From: Porphyra umbilicalis
Taxonomy: Eukaryota; Rhodophyta; Bangiophyceae; Bangiales; Bangiaceae
Reading direction: 5' to 3'
DNA length: 64,000 nucleotides
NCBI GenBank assembly: GCA_002049455.2
Contig: KV918933.1
Coordinates: 95,332 to 159,331 of the forward strand
The notes beneath the pieces are model-generated. The model was given only the letters and a program-made list of their open reading frames with translations, did not search any database and had not been told where the DNA came from. Both the position numbers and the translations under genes were made by a program. The number at the start of each line of letters is the position of its first letter. The first letter of the stretch is position 1. This document shows positions 40,201 to 49,100 of this stretch, in pieces.

Positions 40201-40491
40201 CCTGGGCGAGGAAGAGCGGGCGTTGGAACCACTTCTCAATATGTCACCTGCAGGAACAAAGCACAATCCAATGGGGAGAACCGTATAACAAAAAGAAGAC
40301 AAGCAGCAAAGGAAAATATGGTCAGCTCCACCGTCGCCACCGTCGCCCCGCGCAACGCTACCCGCGGTCTCTTCTGCGCTGCACACGCCGTCACGCATCT
40401 CATCCAAAAGACCAGCATGACCCGGATGCAACAGGAAGAGCCACACGAAAATGCACCAATTCAAGAAGCGCGCCCCCGCTCTGCACCGCAT
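37228..40491 (-). CDS. Crinkler/RHS-like NTPase with C-terminal restriction-type nuclease domain
   Basis: The ATG at 40491 is the first in frame; about 1087 residues. The N-terminus has a basic stretch and a hydrophobic run (WCIFVWLFLLHPGHAG) that could be a signal peptide, but a spliced 5' end is possible because cctgcag at about 40245 looks like a 3' splice site. A P-loop NTPase follows: Walker A GSPGQGKT near residue 250, Walker B LGILLVDE near 380. After a Gly/Ala-rich linker the C-terminus shows DGLIFMK near 946 and LQLKYK near 974, a plausible PD-(D/E)XK nuclease core with Gln for Glu. This NTPase plus nuclease layout is that of Crinkler-RHS-type proteins found in oomycetes, chytrids and other protists as effectors or in genomic conflict. 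Exact subfamily not established. Confidence 0.7.
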   Translation of the reverse strand: MRCRAGARFLNWCIFVWLFLLHPGHAGLLDEMRDGVCSAEETAGSVARGDGGDGGADHIFLCCLSSFCYTVLPIGLCFVPAGDILRSGSNARSSSPRFDTTTASVVVASGPDGLPLDKLPLEHILDQLRDHVHALPETVGTGLTANIEACEEGAGRDWWRIRAGFVNDIVAVLSQQATSLSRLFSTKAILFADHATRQAVLGSLLVPSPNDDRLRNKTEDDGRLKRIVLALYKNRTEVRAFGAFIGSPGQGKTYIMRLLVRSSLDPSFLASLDAGVRDWWAGMPIHAISYNGRTPASHVDLELFNLDRRLPNIVRLLFVEIQTSVHSASSWSTFHFAMLRMVSRGTESISILLQLASFVFKIRQLQGVRPDDEHVLGILLVDELLRVSNKLEPPGDEATTRGAPSTPSRLPGGTGGGAVGAGGEQGCDGGGRGGVDGGSGHAVAVTGGASTVGSGTTVAVQGAATHGTITVDAGATTGGADASSGGASARDMDAVMGDTAARRSSPSGGGDAAGSAGADDGGNALGVVAARSTSAPSSRPVLPATPATVAWSLTQGERDAEALATGSGEAVPARHLRTALCGLGQECHVFMCISSLSCSFVEEQTRLPSGSVQVNLGVQYFMQSSRVCEAAVNLMKTHSIKFHVSRRSDDKGILAAEEVGRCLGTLASGHPRAAVLLLRAMEGCDSGNPFFTSFMSELRPARLSIASSSIDMLLANPIVVAVGLLGYNPEPSDDVKEGLSWDAIYTSGALTRTETQSMSVDANERRPCTRSSTRHLRSSTASSSTVRLNLSFLLEALKRKAQLRRANVSHKRRRFNSALDEDLFHSLEKVRVSFEKGEVAVAWEEFALWAISSVCTAGHVCLTQLHPSIVKNQRQGEHGDMSLLDMFPASPPFVGKAVWLESAQMDAACHRRGVKLFDKLADLLQKDEAALQEHVWKPRDPNFPAFDGLIFMKCTETEKTDGPHVGDLVAVMLQLKYKRMVVVEKDIKESCQAGIKQFTDITKSWNDRVAFVVLSRQEQTRDRVVDLASIPGTSTVILVDGHDLVSVFGPCLYGFLEAAPILFGTQVLEESEADAVEGSGDVGGDDH

Positions 40492-40617
40492 GCAATTCTC
40501 AGCAGAACAAGAGAAAACAAGACGCACCGAATCGTGGGTAGCGCGACAAAAGACACCAGTGGGGCCAGCCCGTCGGCAAAGTCTCTTTGATTGAGTTAGC
40601 TTAGCCTGCGGGGACTT

Positions 40618-40633
40618 TCTAATATATTATAGA
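40618..40633 (-). promoter_or_regulatory. TATA-like element upstream of the Crinkler-like gene
   Basis: tctaatatattataga is nearly palindromic and AT-rich in a GC-rich setting, about 130 bp upstream of the ATG at 40491. It overlaps the end of the preceding small ORF. Confidence 0.4.
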
Positions 40634-40944
40634 AACCGTGGCTCACGCGCGGCGACTCTCTTGGCCGCCCACATAGTGGCGACCTCAAAGTTGCTCGCGG
40701 CGGCAGCGACCTTCTGCTCCTTCCGACGTCGTCCGCGCTTGCGCAAGGTAGACTCGGCGGCAGCAAGGGCGACCGCCGCCTGTTCGTCGCTCGGGTCGGC
40801 CGCGGCTGCGACTGCCGCGTTCCTCACAAGGAAGACTAGCTTCCACTCCCCGTCGGACAGGCCCCACCCCATCCCGGACGAAGAGGTGTCCGAAGGCTCC
40901 GTGGACTCCCATTCCGAAGCCGTCGGGGACGTGGACGACGACAT
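40627..40944 (-). CDS. small hypothetical protein (105 aa)
   Basis: The ATG at 40944 gives MSSSTSPTASEWES: a Ser/Thr/Glu-rich N-terminus, a central WGLSDGEWKLVFLVRNAAV segment, an Ala-rich helix and a basic nuclear-localisation-like RKRGRRRKEQK. The frame is open further upstream but there it runs through a tandem repeat and looks non-coding. It is tandem with, and directly upstream of, the Crinkler-like gene. Function unknown. Confidence 0.5.
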   Translation of the reverse strand: MSSSTSPTASEWESTEPSDTSSSGMGWGLSDGEWKLVFLVRNAAVAAAADPSDEQAAVALAAAESTLRKRGRRRKEQKVAAAASNFEVATMWAAKRVAAREPRFL

Positions 40945-41089
40945 GGTCACCCCTACATGGTGTGCCGGTGTCGTGCCGTAGCTCGCGCGCAAGTCCGCAC
41001 CACACAAGACGACACGGTGCCTCGCGGCGCACCGCCACCGCTCCGCTGCCACAACCGCCCTCCGCCACCGCTCCGCCACCACAGCGGCC

Positions 41090-41340
41090 GTGGTCTGACG
41101 CGACAGCGTCGACACGGCGGCCGCGACGGCGTATGTCACGGGCACACGGAAGCAACGCCGACAGCGGCCGTACAGCGGCCGCCGGACGCGCGCGGTCGTC
41201 GCGACAGCGTGCGCCACAGGCGCACAGCAAGATGTGACAGCGTCGACACGGCGGCCGTACAGCGACCGCCGGACGCACACGGAAGCGACACCCACAGAGG
41301 CGGTACAGCGGCCGCCGGACGCGCGCGGTGACCCGCAACA
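41090..41340. repeat. irregular tandem repeat around cggccgccggacg
   Basis: The sequence tacagcggccgccggacgcg occurs three times (near 41172, 41262 with changes, and 41307) with related spacers (gtcgacacggcggccg, cacacggaagc). It is probably a decayed minisatellite with units of 45-90 bp. Confidence 0.65.
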
Positions 41341-42116
41341 CACGCCGCACAGCGACTGCAATAGGCCAGTGCGCGACCACAACACGGACCACATGGCGCC
41401 TGACACCGTACAGCCGCCCTCTTCACGCGGTGTGCGCCTCCCCCATTCACGCCAACCAGTCGCCTTCATCCTGTGCAGGTGCCTGTCCGCACGCAGAGCC
41501 CCACCCGTGACGGGTGACGGAAGGGGTCGGTCCTCGGCATCGCGTCGGCGAGGCATTCGGAACACTCAAGTCCCGGCGCTTTAGGATCCCCTCTGTCCGA
41601 GCAGCGGTCGCACCATAAATGACATTCGGTGGCCTGCGTCGTGGCGCGACAAAATAATGTGCTTGCTGGGGGGCACCCAATACGCGACGATGGGGTGGCC
41701 ATTGCAGCCCCCACCGCAACGGTCAGTCGCGTCGGCCAGAGGCAGCCCTCGCTCGTTGTGGGTGGAAATATACAGCATCCTCCAGTTCCCAGGGCTGCTG
41801 AGGGAGCACTTGCTAAAACTTCTGGCGGCACACGACGCGTCCCGTTGCCGGCGCCGGTGATCACACAGCCAGCCCGTGTTCCGCTGCTACCCGTCGGGAC
41901 GCCTGACCGAGACCAGGGGGTGCATCGTCTACAGACACGCACGTCGCATGACCCCCCCCCCCCCCCGCTCCCCCATCCTTCTGCCCCCCGCATAGTCGGT
42001 CCACCCGTCACCCACCCACCAACACACACCACCGACCCGCCCCCTCCACCCACAAACACACCCACCAACCCCCCCTCCCCGTACCACCCGCTCGTCGACA
42101 GACGTCGACCGTGAAA
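41341..42116. other. no firm gene; possible 5' region of the 42117 ORF
   Basis: Plus strand: a C-rich tract (ccacccaccaacacacac, 41950-42100) just before the ATG at 42117, which looks like a 5' UTR. Minus strand: a short frame near 41530-41640 reads CHLWCDRC...CSEC, a possible zinc ribbon, without a supported gene model. Confidence 0.35.
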
Positions 42117-43513
42117 ATGCCCGGTCGCCGGCCTCCAGACGAGGCTATCCGCACCTGGGGTGCGGGCGCCAAGCGTATGCGGCGGCAGAGAGTGCAGTTT
42201 GAGACGGCATGGTCGGCGATGCAGACGGCGACGGCCGAAACGCACTCGTCTCGCATGCGGGACTTGCACGACACTTTGCGGCGGCTGCAGGACACTCGGG
42301 GCGCACTCCTTGCCTTCATCCGCGCGGCGCCACCCGGCCAGCCCGGACGCGACAACGCCGAAGCCGCGGCCACCAAGTTCGCCCTGTTTGTGGATGCCTG
42401 TGTGGCCCATGTTGGGACACTCCAAGTTGGCCACCCCCCCCACGCGACACCATCTCCAGTGGTTGGCGAAGGGTCTGGCCCCCCCCCCTCGCCGCCTGCG
42501 TACCGGCAAGAGGACTGGTGGGTGTGCCGGTGGTGGACGGTGAACCGTCGCAGCGTCTACCGGCGGCGACCGTCCATGCTTGTGACGACCCCACGGAACG
42601 CGCGCGAGAGTATGGCACGCCGGCAAGGGGAGCGGGGACCGTATGTTGGGCGGCCGCCACTCCTTCTAATGTGGCTACCGTAGCGGGCGCGTCGTTGGTA
42701 GGTGGGGCGGACAACGGAGATGCGTCCCAAGTACGGGCCGGGGGCGCTCCATCGTCGCCATCCGGCAAGTCGCCACCGGGTACACCTGGTGTGGGCGAGG
42801 GACAACCCGTGGGCGTCATCAAACGGGTGGCGCTTACAAGTCTCGCGGTGCCAGCGGGCACCGTGTCTGGGGCCTCGGTCGCCCCTCCGGCGACTGCTTT
42901 GGGGGCACACGAAGCTGCCGGAGGCAACGCCGCGGCAACGTCGTCATCACCTGTAGGCGACCACTTGGCGGCCGTCCTCCATGCGCCGCTGGTTGCCGCG
43001 GCAATTGAACAACACGTGCTGTTACAGCACCTGCCTCCGTCGGACGGTGCGTTGTTTTTGGAGGTGCAAACAGCCATGACGCGAATGGCAGCAAGTGCCG
43101 TGACATCGACGTCGACCGCCACCCACCAGCGCGCGTGCCGGGACGCCGGCGCGGTCATGGTGACTCTGGTACGAGGGCTCAAGGCCAGTGGGGTACGCCC
43201 CGCACCCGGGGCGTCGGGTCACCGCACCCCCCCCGTGCCGGGTGCCCCTTCACCCCACGAGCCAGTCGGGGCGACTGTCACGGCGGGGGAGGCTCCCGCT
43301 ACGGGGGGGGGGGCGACTACTCTGGCGGGTACACACGCAGTGGTCAGTGTACCGGACGGTCGGGCCCCGCTGGGAGATTGTGCGTCACCCGTGACCAGGA
43401 CAGCGCACGTGGAGAAAGTCGTCATGTCGCCAATGGGACAGCCCTCCGTGACACCCGCACACGGGAACATGGTCGCAACGTCGAATGGTGACGTGGAGCA
43501 TGCGCAGCAATGA
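42117..43513 (+). CDS. hypothetical protein, frame change at a C8 tract
   Basis: The ATG at 42117 (gtgaaaATGCCC) starts MPGRRPPDEAIRTWGAGAKRM, leading into a helical, probably coiled-coil segment (FETAWSAMQTATAETHSSRMRDLHDTLRRLQDTRGALLAFI). At the C8 tract near 42480 the open frame changes phase and continues to 43513. The second part is Ala/Pro/Gly-rich with one folded-looking stretch (LAAVLHAPLVAAAIEQHVLLQHL; GALFLEVQTAMTRMAASAV). No family recognised. The frame change may be a sequencing error or an intron. Confidence 0.5.
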
Positions 43514-43762
43514 GCTTGGGGGGTAGTGAACCCTTTCCCCTGTGTCTTTGGTGTCCCCAGAGGCCTCATTGCCTTTTCCTCAGCGTACCCTCATTCCCTT
43601 TATCTTGGCTGCCCTCGGTTCTGGGGACCCCCACACCGCCACCACACGGAGCCGCCACCCGTCGCCGACCATGGCGGCGGCACCTCTCTCGCAACCGCGT
43701 AATCGAGTCAACACGGCCGCTACGATGCCTGCCGGTAAGTTGATCAGATATTTTCGACACGC

Positions 43763-43797
43763 AACAGTTGGAGTGTGGGAATTTGGAGAGAACGGCC
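43763..43797. repeat. diverged copy of the dispersed repeat
   Basis: caacagttggagtgtggga, then gagaacggccgta, matches the right half of the repeat split at 5606-5646 with several substitutions. It directly precedes the 20-bp minisatellite. Confidence 0.6.
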
Positions 43798-43822
43798 GTA
43801 GAAGGTCTTTTCGACAGCAAGA

Positions 43823-43963
43823 CCGACACTTTGACCCAGTGAGCGACACTTTAACCCACTGACCGACACTTTAACCCGATGACCGACACTTTAAGCCAGT
43901 GACCGACACTTTAACCATGCGATCGACACTTTAACCCCTGTAATCGACAGTTCAACCCCATGG
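43823..43963. repeat. 20-bp minisatellite, seven units
   Basis: Units of the form ccgacactttaacccgatga repeat seven times with a strict 20-bp period (one unit 21 bp) and increasing divergence to the right. The conserved core is cgacactttaaccc. The period is not a multiple of three and the block is intergenic. Confidence 0.92.
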
Positions 43964-44149
43964 TCCATACTTCAAACATCGATTCGACCTGATTGTAAGC
44001 CCTGGTCGCGACCCTCAGCATCCGAATTGAAACGGGACGCAACGCCAGCATCCACTGCCACGCAACGGGCACCCGTCCTTCGCCCAGCGCCTGATCTGCA
44101 CTTGCCGTGTGCGACCACCGCGCCTGTTCCCGAACCCTCGCACCCCCCC

Positions 44150-44383
44150 GCCCGCACCTTCCTCCCATCCCTGTTGCCGGCCTGTCACCCCCGCACCGCC
44201 TGTGCCTGTCTGGCTCCGCACCCCCCCACCCGCACCTTCCTCCCATCCCTGTTGCCCGCCTGTCACCCCCGCACCGCCTGTGCCTGTCTGGCTCCGCACC
44301 TCCCCACCCGCACCTTCCTCCCATCCCTGTTGCCGGCCTGTCACCCCCGCACCGCCTGTGCCTGTTGGGCACCGCACCCGTGC
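44150..44383 (+). repeat. 78-bp tandem repeat, three units
   Basis: Three nearly identical units starting cccgcaccttcctcccatcc at 44150, 44228 and 44306. 78 is a multiple of three and one phase reads RTFLPSLLPACHPRTACAC, but no ATG supports translation; it lies just upstream of the ATG at 44429. Confidence 0.9.
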
Positions 44384-44428
44384 GCCCCTTCCACGGCTGG
44401 CTTCCTGACGGAGGCCAGCGCGTTCACG

Positions 44429-45334
44429 ATGGACGGCTCGGACGCGACAGCTGGGGCCCTCCCGTCCGCTGCACCCCTGTCTTCGGTGCGAACACTCGCC
44501 GAACGCGTGGACGGGCGACATGGGTCCGCGGCGGCCGGAGAGCGCCACAGTGTCTCTGTGGCCGACGTGACGGCAGACTGCGTGGACGTGTCATCCATTC
44601 TGTCGCATGGCGTCGGTGCACACGTGACCACTGTGCTTGTCGACCGCTTCACGTGGTCCTTCTTTCTTCACGCGTACAACGCAGACGTCGTGCAATTATT
44701 GGCGCGCCTGGGTCGCCAGCTTCTACGTACTACCGAGGCCTCCCCGGTGACACTACCGGTTTTTGACCGCCTACTGTCGAGCCTCATCTTCCCGACGGTG
44801 AACGCAAGAGTATGGGCTGCGCTGAGGACGGGCGACTCCCCGCACGTCGGGGCGTCAAGTAGCGTTGACGCCCTGCCCATGGTGACAAGGGGGCCAACAC
44901 AAGTCGCGGCTGCACGCCCACCCCCCGCCGCAGAGGTACCGTTTTCACAAGCTTCCAGTGAAATGGTGGCGCACGCGCGTGGGGCTGTCGTGGCGCCCTC
45001 TGAAGCGTCCGACGCCCTGCGACCTGTCGCCGACCACGCTCCCGTCGCTGTCGTCGACATCACGCTGGTCGCCCTCGTGTGTGACATCCTCCTTCTCATT
45101 CTCGAGGCCGGACAGTCTGTGGCGCTCCACCCTTTGTCGGCGTCATGTTGGCTCTTTCTGCAGGGTGCCCTCTCCCGCGGTCGGTGGCCTACGCATGCGG
45201 GTGCCATGCTGCGCGCAGCATGTCAAAGAGACGTCAGCGTCGTTTCAAAGGCCGTTTCAACCTTTGCTGAGGTGGACGCACACGCCCGTGCCCGGGGTGA
45301 GGACCCTCCGACTGAATATCCGGACGGGCTCTGA
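44429..45334 (+). CDS. hypothetical protein, first of three packed ORFs before the helicase
   Basis: The ATG at 44429 (MDGSDATAGALPS) gives about 301 residues. Contains VDRFTWSFFLHAYNADVVQLLARLG, LPVFDRLLSSLIFPTVNARVWAAL and a hydrophobic helix VDITLVALVCDILLLILEAGQSVAL, then ASCWLFLQGALSRGRWP. The folds look helical; no family recognised. It stops 21 nt before the next ATG, so it may be an upstream exon or a separate gene. Confidence 0.6.
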   Translation: MDGSDATAGALPSAAPLSSVRTLAERVDGRHGSAAAGERHSVSVADVTADCVDVSSILSHGVGAHVTTVLVDRFTWSFFLHAYNADVVQLLARLGRQLLRTTEASPVTLPVFDRLLSSLIFPTVNARVWAALRTGDSPHVGASSSVDALPMVTRGPTQVAAARPPPAAEVPFSQASSEMVAHARGAVVAPSEASDALRPVADHAPVAVVDITLVALVCDILLLILEAGQSVALHPLSASCWLFLQGALSRGRWPTHAGAMLRAACQRDVSVVSKAVSTFAEVDAHARARGEDPPTEYPDGL

Positions 45335-45355
45335 CATCTACGCGAGCTCCACACC

Positions 45356-46183
45356 ATGATATGGTTTGGCTTGGCGCAGACCCTGGACAAGGCAGACGCG
45401 GCCTGCGCTTCCAGTTTTGCTTGTGACCTGGACACGGTCAGCCTTTTTAGTGCGCTCCCCGGTGTGTTGGCGCTCATCCCCCCGTCGTACGCCCCCACCG
45501 GGAGCGCGCTGTGGTTCTGGTGTCGGGCTCTGTGTGACGTCGCTGCACGCATCCTTGACGCTGTGAACGCGACGGCGCAGTCGGTACTCGGCAGTGGAAC
45601 GCTCTTCCAAGGGTCCGACGCCGACTATGCTGGGGAACGTCGAGAACTCGTTATGCAAGACGCGCTTGGGTGGCTGCTCTCCCCACCTCCGCCACCAGAG
45701 GACGCTAACAGCTTGCCACGTGCTGCAGTGTCGCTCATCAAGACGGAGATTGGGTTGGTCTCGGGAGGGGGGGGGGCTGCGGGGCACGATTGGCGTTGGG
45801 GGTCTGGGGCGTGTGTCATCACCCTTGCTCGTCTGCTTTCTACCGGTCCCCGCCGACTAATGCCACATGCGGTGGCCGTCATGAGCCTTTCGGCGCTCAA
45901 GTTGTTGGACGTCGCTGCTTCCCAGTACGCCTTACACCCGGGGGACCGCACGCCACTGGCGCTGTTTGGGGCGTGTGCCGCGTTTGCCGACGCGAGTCGC
46001 ACGTCATTGACGTCGATCGAGTGCGTGCTGCCACCGACAGCAGCGGGGCCGACACCGGCGACGTGGTCGACATTGACGGAGCGGACGGTGGCCGTGTGGA
46101 TGGGGACGGCGGGGATGGTAATGGTGGCGGTGGCGACGTCGTCGGTGACCTGTGCAGTTAGGACGATGACGAGGTGGAGCTGA
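45356..46183 (+). CDS. hypothetical protein, second of three packed ORFs
   Basis: The ATG at 45356 gives 275 residues (MIWFGLAQTLDKADAACASSF). Helical throughout, with LWFWCRALCDVAARILDAVNA and MPHAVAVMSLSALKLLDVAASQY. Its repeated F/W/L helical style resembles the preceding ORF. It ends in TGATG overlapping the helicase start. From about 46000 a better acidic coding phase (VIDVDRVRAATDSSGADTGDVVDIDGADGG) runs in the helicase's frame up to a TAG at 46159-46161. A frameshift or small intron may therefore link the two. Confidence 0.55.
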   Translation: MIWFGLAQTLDKADAACASSFACDLDTVSLFSALPGVLALIPPSYAPTGSALWFWCRALCDVAARILDAVNATAQSVLGSGTLFQGSDADYAGERRELVMQDALGWLLSPPPPPEDANSLPRAAVSLIKTEIGLVSGGGGAAGHDWRWGSGACVITLARLLSTGPRRLMPHAVAVMSLSALKLLDVAASQYALHPGDRTPLALFGACAAFADASRTSLTSIECVLPPTAAGPTPATWSTLTERTVAVWMGTAGMVMVAVATSSVTCAVRTMTRWS

Positions 46184-49100
46184 TGACTGTGTTTTTAGCA
46201 CCACGACCGCTGCAGCCACCGCCAGTGTCGGGGGCGCTGCTTGAGGCATGTCGCCCCCGCCGCCGTTTTGCCGACACGGCGGGTGTATCGATGGTGTTTG
46301 ACGTCGACACCATGGACGTTACGGACGTGGACCACGTGCAGGCGCCACGACCATCTGAGGTCCCGCGAGCACCCCGGGTGCCCCCAAGGCGGATGACACA
46401 GTCACCACCACTGTCCCCGGTTCTACCTGCTTCGGCGGTACCGCCGTCGCCTTTGGAGCGGCCGCGGTCCCCGGTTCTACCTGCGTCGGCGGTACCGCCG
46501 TCGCCTTTGGAGCGGCCGCGGTCCCCGGTTCTACCTGCGTCGGCGGTACCGCCGTCGCCTTTGGAGCGGCCGCGGTCACAGCACGTGCCCCCGCCTCGCG
46601 CGGTGCCATATCGACATGTGCCAGCGACATCTTCGTCACCACCCCCGTCGCATGCATCACGGCCCCTACCCGGCCCCGCCTCACCCCAAGCGTCAAGTGC
46701 GGGCGACGCACCCGTGCGTCAACTCCCAAACCCCCGCGCCGAGTACGGTCTGTCGGTACTGGCGTCTTCCACGGATGGCTGGGTGTTGAGGACGGGATGG
46801 GCCACGCCGACAGCGTCGACAGCGTCTCTTATTATGTCACCTGTGGACGCGGCGGCCGGCTGGCAGCGCGTGGTGCTCGCCGTTTCTGTGGATCGAGCGC
46901 GGCAGGGACTTCATCTCCTGGCGACAATGTGTGGTCACGGGGCCCCTCGGTGGGGGGTGGCGGGTCCAGTGTCGGTCAGCACGCGGCTGCTATTCAAGCA
47001 CCCTCAAGTGTTGGTGGCGCATGTGAACGCACGTGCCGACGCGTTCCATCAACACCTCGCCACGGCGTCGTTCGTGGGCCAGTCCACATGCACGTGGAAT
47101 TTGCTGATCAAGGTCCCATGCCCCGCACGCTCCCCCGCGGCATCCAACGACGCTGTCTACCGGGTCCGTGGCGGCGTCGGGACACGCCATCAACGCAGAA
47201 CAGGCGTCGACCGGGGCCGCGACATTCCCAGCGTACTGGACTTCGACGTCGGCGTGTTGTGCAACGTGTGGTTCCCGGTGTGGGATGAAAACCACACGCA
47301 GGACGCCACCAGTCGAGCAGTTGACGCGGTGCTGACCAGACGCGTCTTTCCAGACGCCAAGGACGGAGAACCGCGACGGGTACAACTGATGGTCACCATA
47401 CGGGGACGATTACCTCGCGCGTGCCCATCCTCGGTGGCACTGAGCGTGACGGCAGATGCGAGTTCAGACGCCGCAGAGTTTCACGGCCTCGCGCGCTGGG
47501 CATCCCTGCCCGTGGACCTGCAGGCGTCCCTGGCCATGTACACCCCGACGGCTGCGTACGTGCCCACGACGCATTCTGCCCACGGCAGCGGCTATCGTAC
47601 GGACGCGCGCGTCGCCGAGTTTGGCGCCGACCTGGACGACTCGCAGCGGAGCGCCGTCTGTTTGGCACTCGACGCAGTGCTGGGGGGCGGGGACCGTGGG
47701 GGTGGCGACGTCACCACACAGCTCATCAACGGTCCACCTGGGACCGGCAAGACGCGCACTCTCGTGGCGCTGATTCGGTGTGTCGAGGCCGCAGGGTTGG
47801 ACGCGCTGGTTGTGTCGCGGACCAACGTGGCAGCCAACGAGGTGCTCGCTGCGCTGCACGAACACTTTCCAAGTGAATCGACCATCTCGCGGGACGCGCG
47901 ACGTGTCGTCCGTATTGGCTTGGCCCCACCCGACGGAAACCCGGTGTCGCAAGCGCACGTCGACGCCGTCGTCGCCCGGTGTGTGGCTGCCGAACACCCC
48001 CACGTGCAGGCAGAGTACGAGGCGGCAAGCGGCCTCGTGGCGTCACTGACGGCTGGCCCCCGTCGGCACGACGGTTACCCCGCGCCGCCGGACCAACAGG
48101 CGGTCGCCCACGCCGTCGACGCACAAGAGCGACTGCGTCGGGCAGAAAAGGCCCTCGACGCCACAACCCGGTCAACCCGTCGTGCTGTCTGCGCGACTGC
48201 CCGGATGCTCGTGACGACTATTGCCTCGAGCGTTTTATCCGACATTGGTGGCCGCGGCTGCAGCCTCATCATTTGTGACGAGGCCGCTGCGGTCAGCACC
48301 CCAGCTGTCGTTTCTTCTGTCGTGCGAGCCCCGCGGTGTGGTCGAGGTGGCGCCGACGGTGGCCGCGGTGGTGACAGTGGGCGACGGCGCGGCGACACTG
48401 ACCCGGCAGACACCACACGTTGTGTCGTACTGGTCGGAAACCCAGCTCAGCTACCACCGAGCGCCGGCCCAGTCGCCTATCGCGGTGCGACGGTCGCAAT
48501 GGGGCTGAGTGCGTTTGAACGGTGCGTGTCGGGTCGTCGACACGTGTGTACGACGCTGCGACACCAGTACCGGATGCGGCCGGCGCTCTCTCGCATCCCC
48601 TACCTTCTTATCTACGCTCGTACAACCGGGTCCCGTCATCAACCACACAGCGCGCGGTTGGCGGCTCTGGACGTCTCGGGGGGGCACCCGCCGTGGATGG
48701 CGAACATCCCGGCCGTCCTCGTTGAATCAACCTCATCGTCTGCTTTGCGTCACCAAGGCCGCGACGTGGGCTCGTGTAGCGTACGCAACGACTTTGAGGT
48801 GACGCTCGTCAAGCGTTCCCTCGTCAACATCATTCGAGCGTGGCACGCGGCGGCGGCGCCTCACGAACTGCGGGTTCGCGTCGTGGCGCCGTATGCGGCG
48901 CAGGTGGCCGCACTGGCGGTGGCGGTGGCCGACGTGACTGCGGAACACGTCACTCGGGTGCGGAGCTCCGTGTACCGGCTCACCGTCAAAGTCGACACGG
49001 TTGATGCCAGCCAAGGGGCGTCCGACCACGTTCTCCTACTGTCCCTGTGTCGTACGGCACGTGCAGAAGACCTGGGTACGCGGCGGGCGGGCATCGGTTT

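Noticed and set aside
41530-41640. Possible zinc ribbon CHLWCDRC...CSEC on the minus strand
   Set aside because: Four cysteines in pairs are suggestive, but there is no start codon nearby, no supporting context and other phases are equally open.
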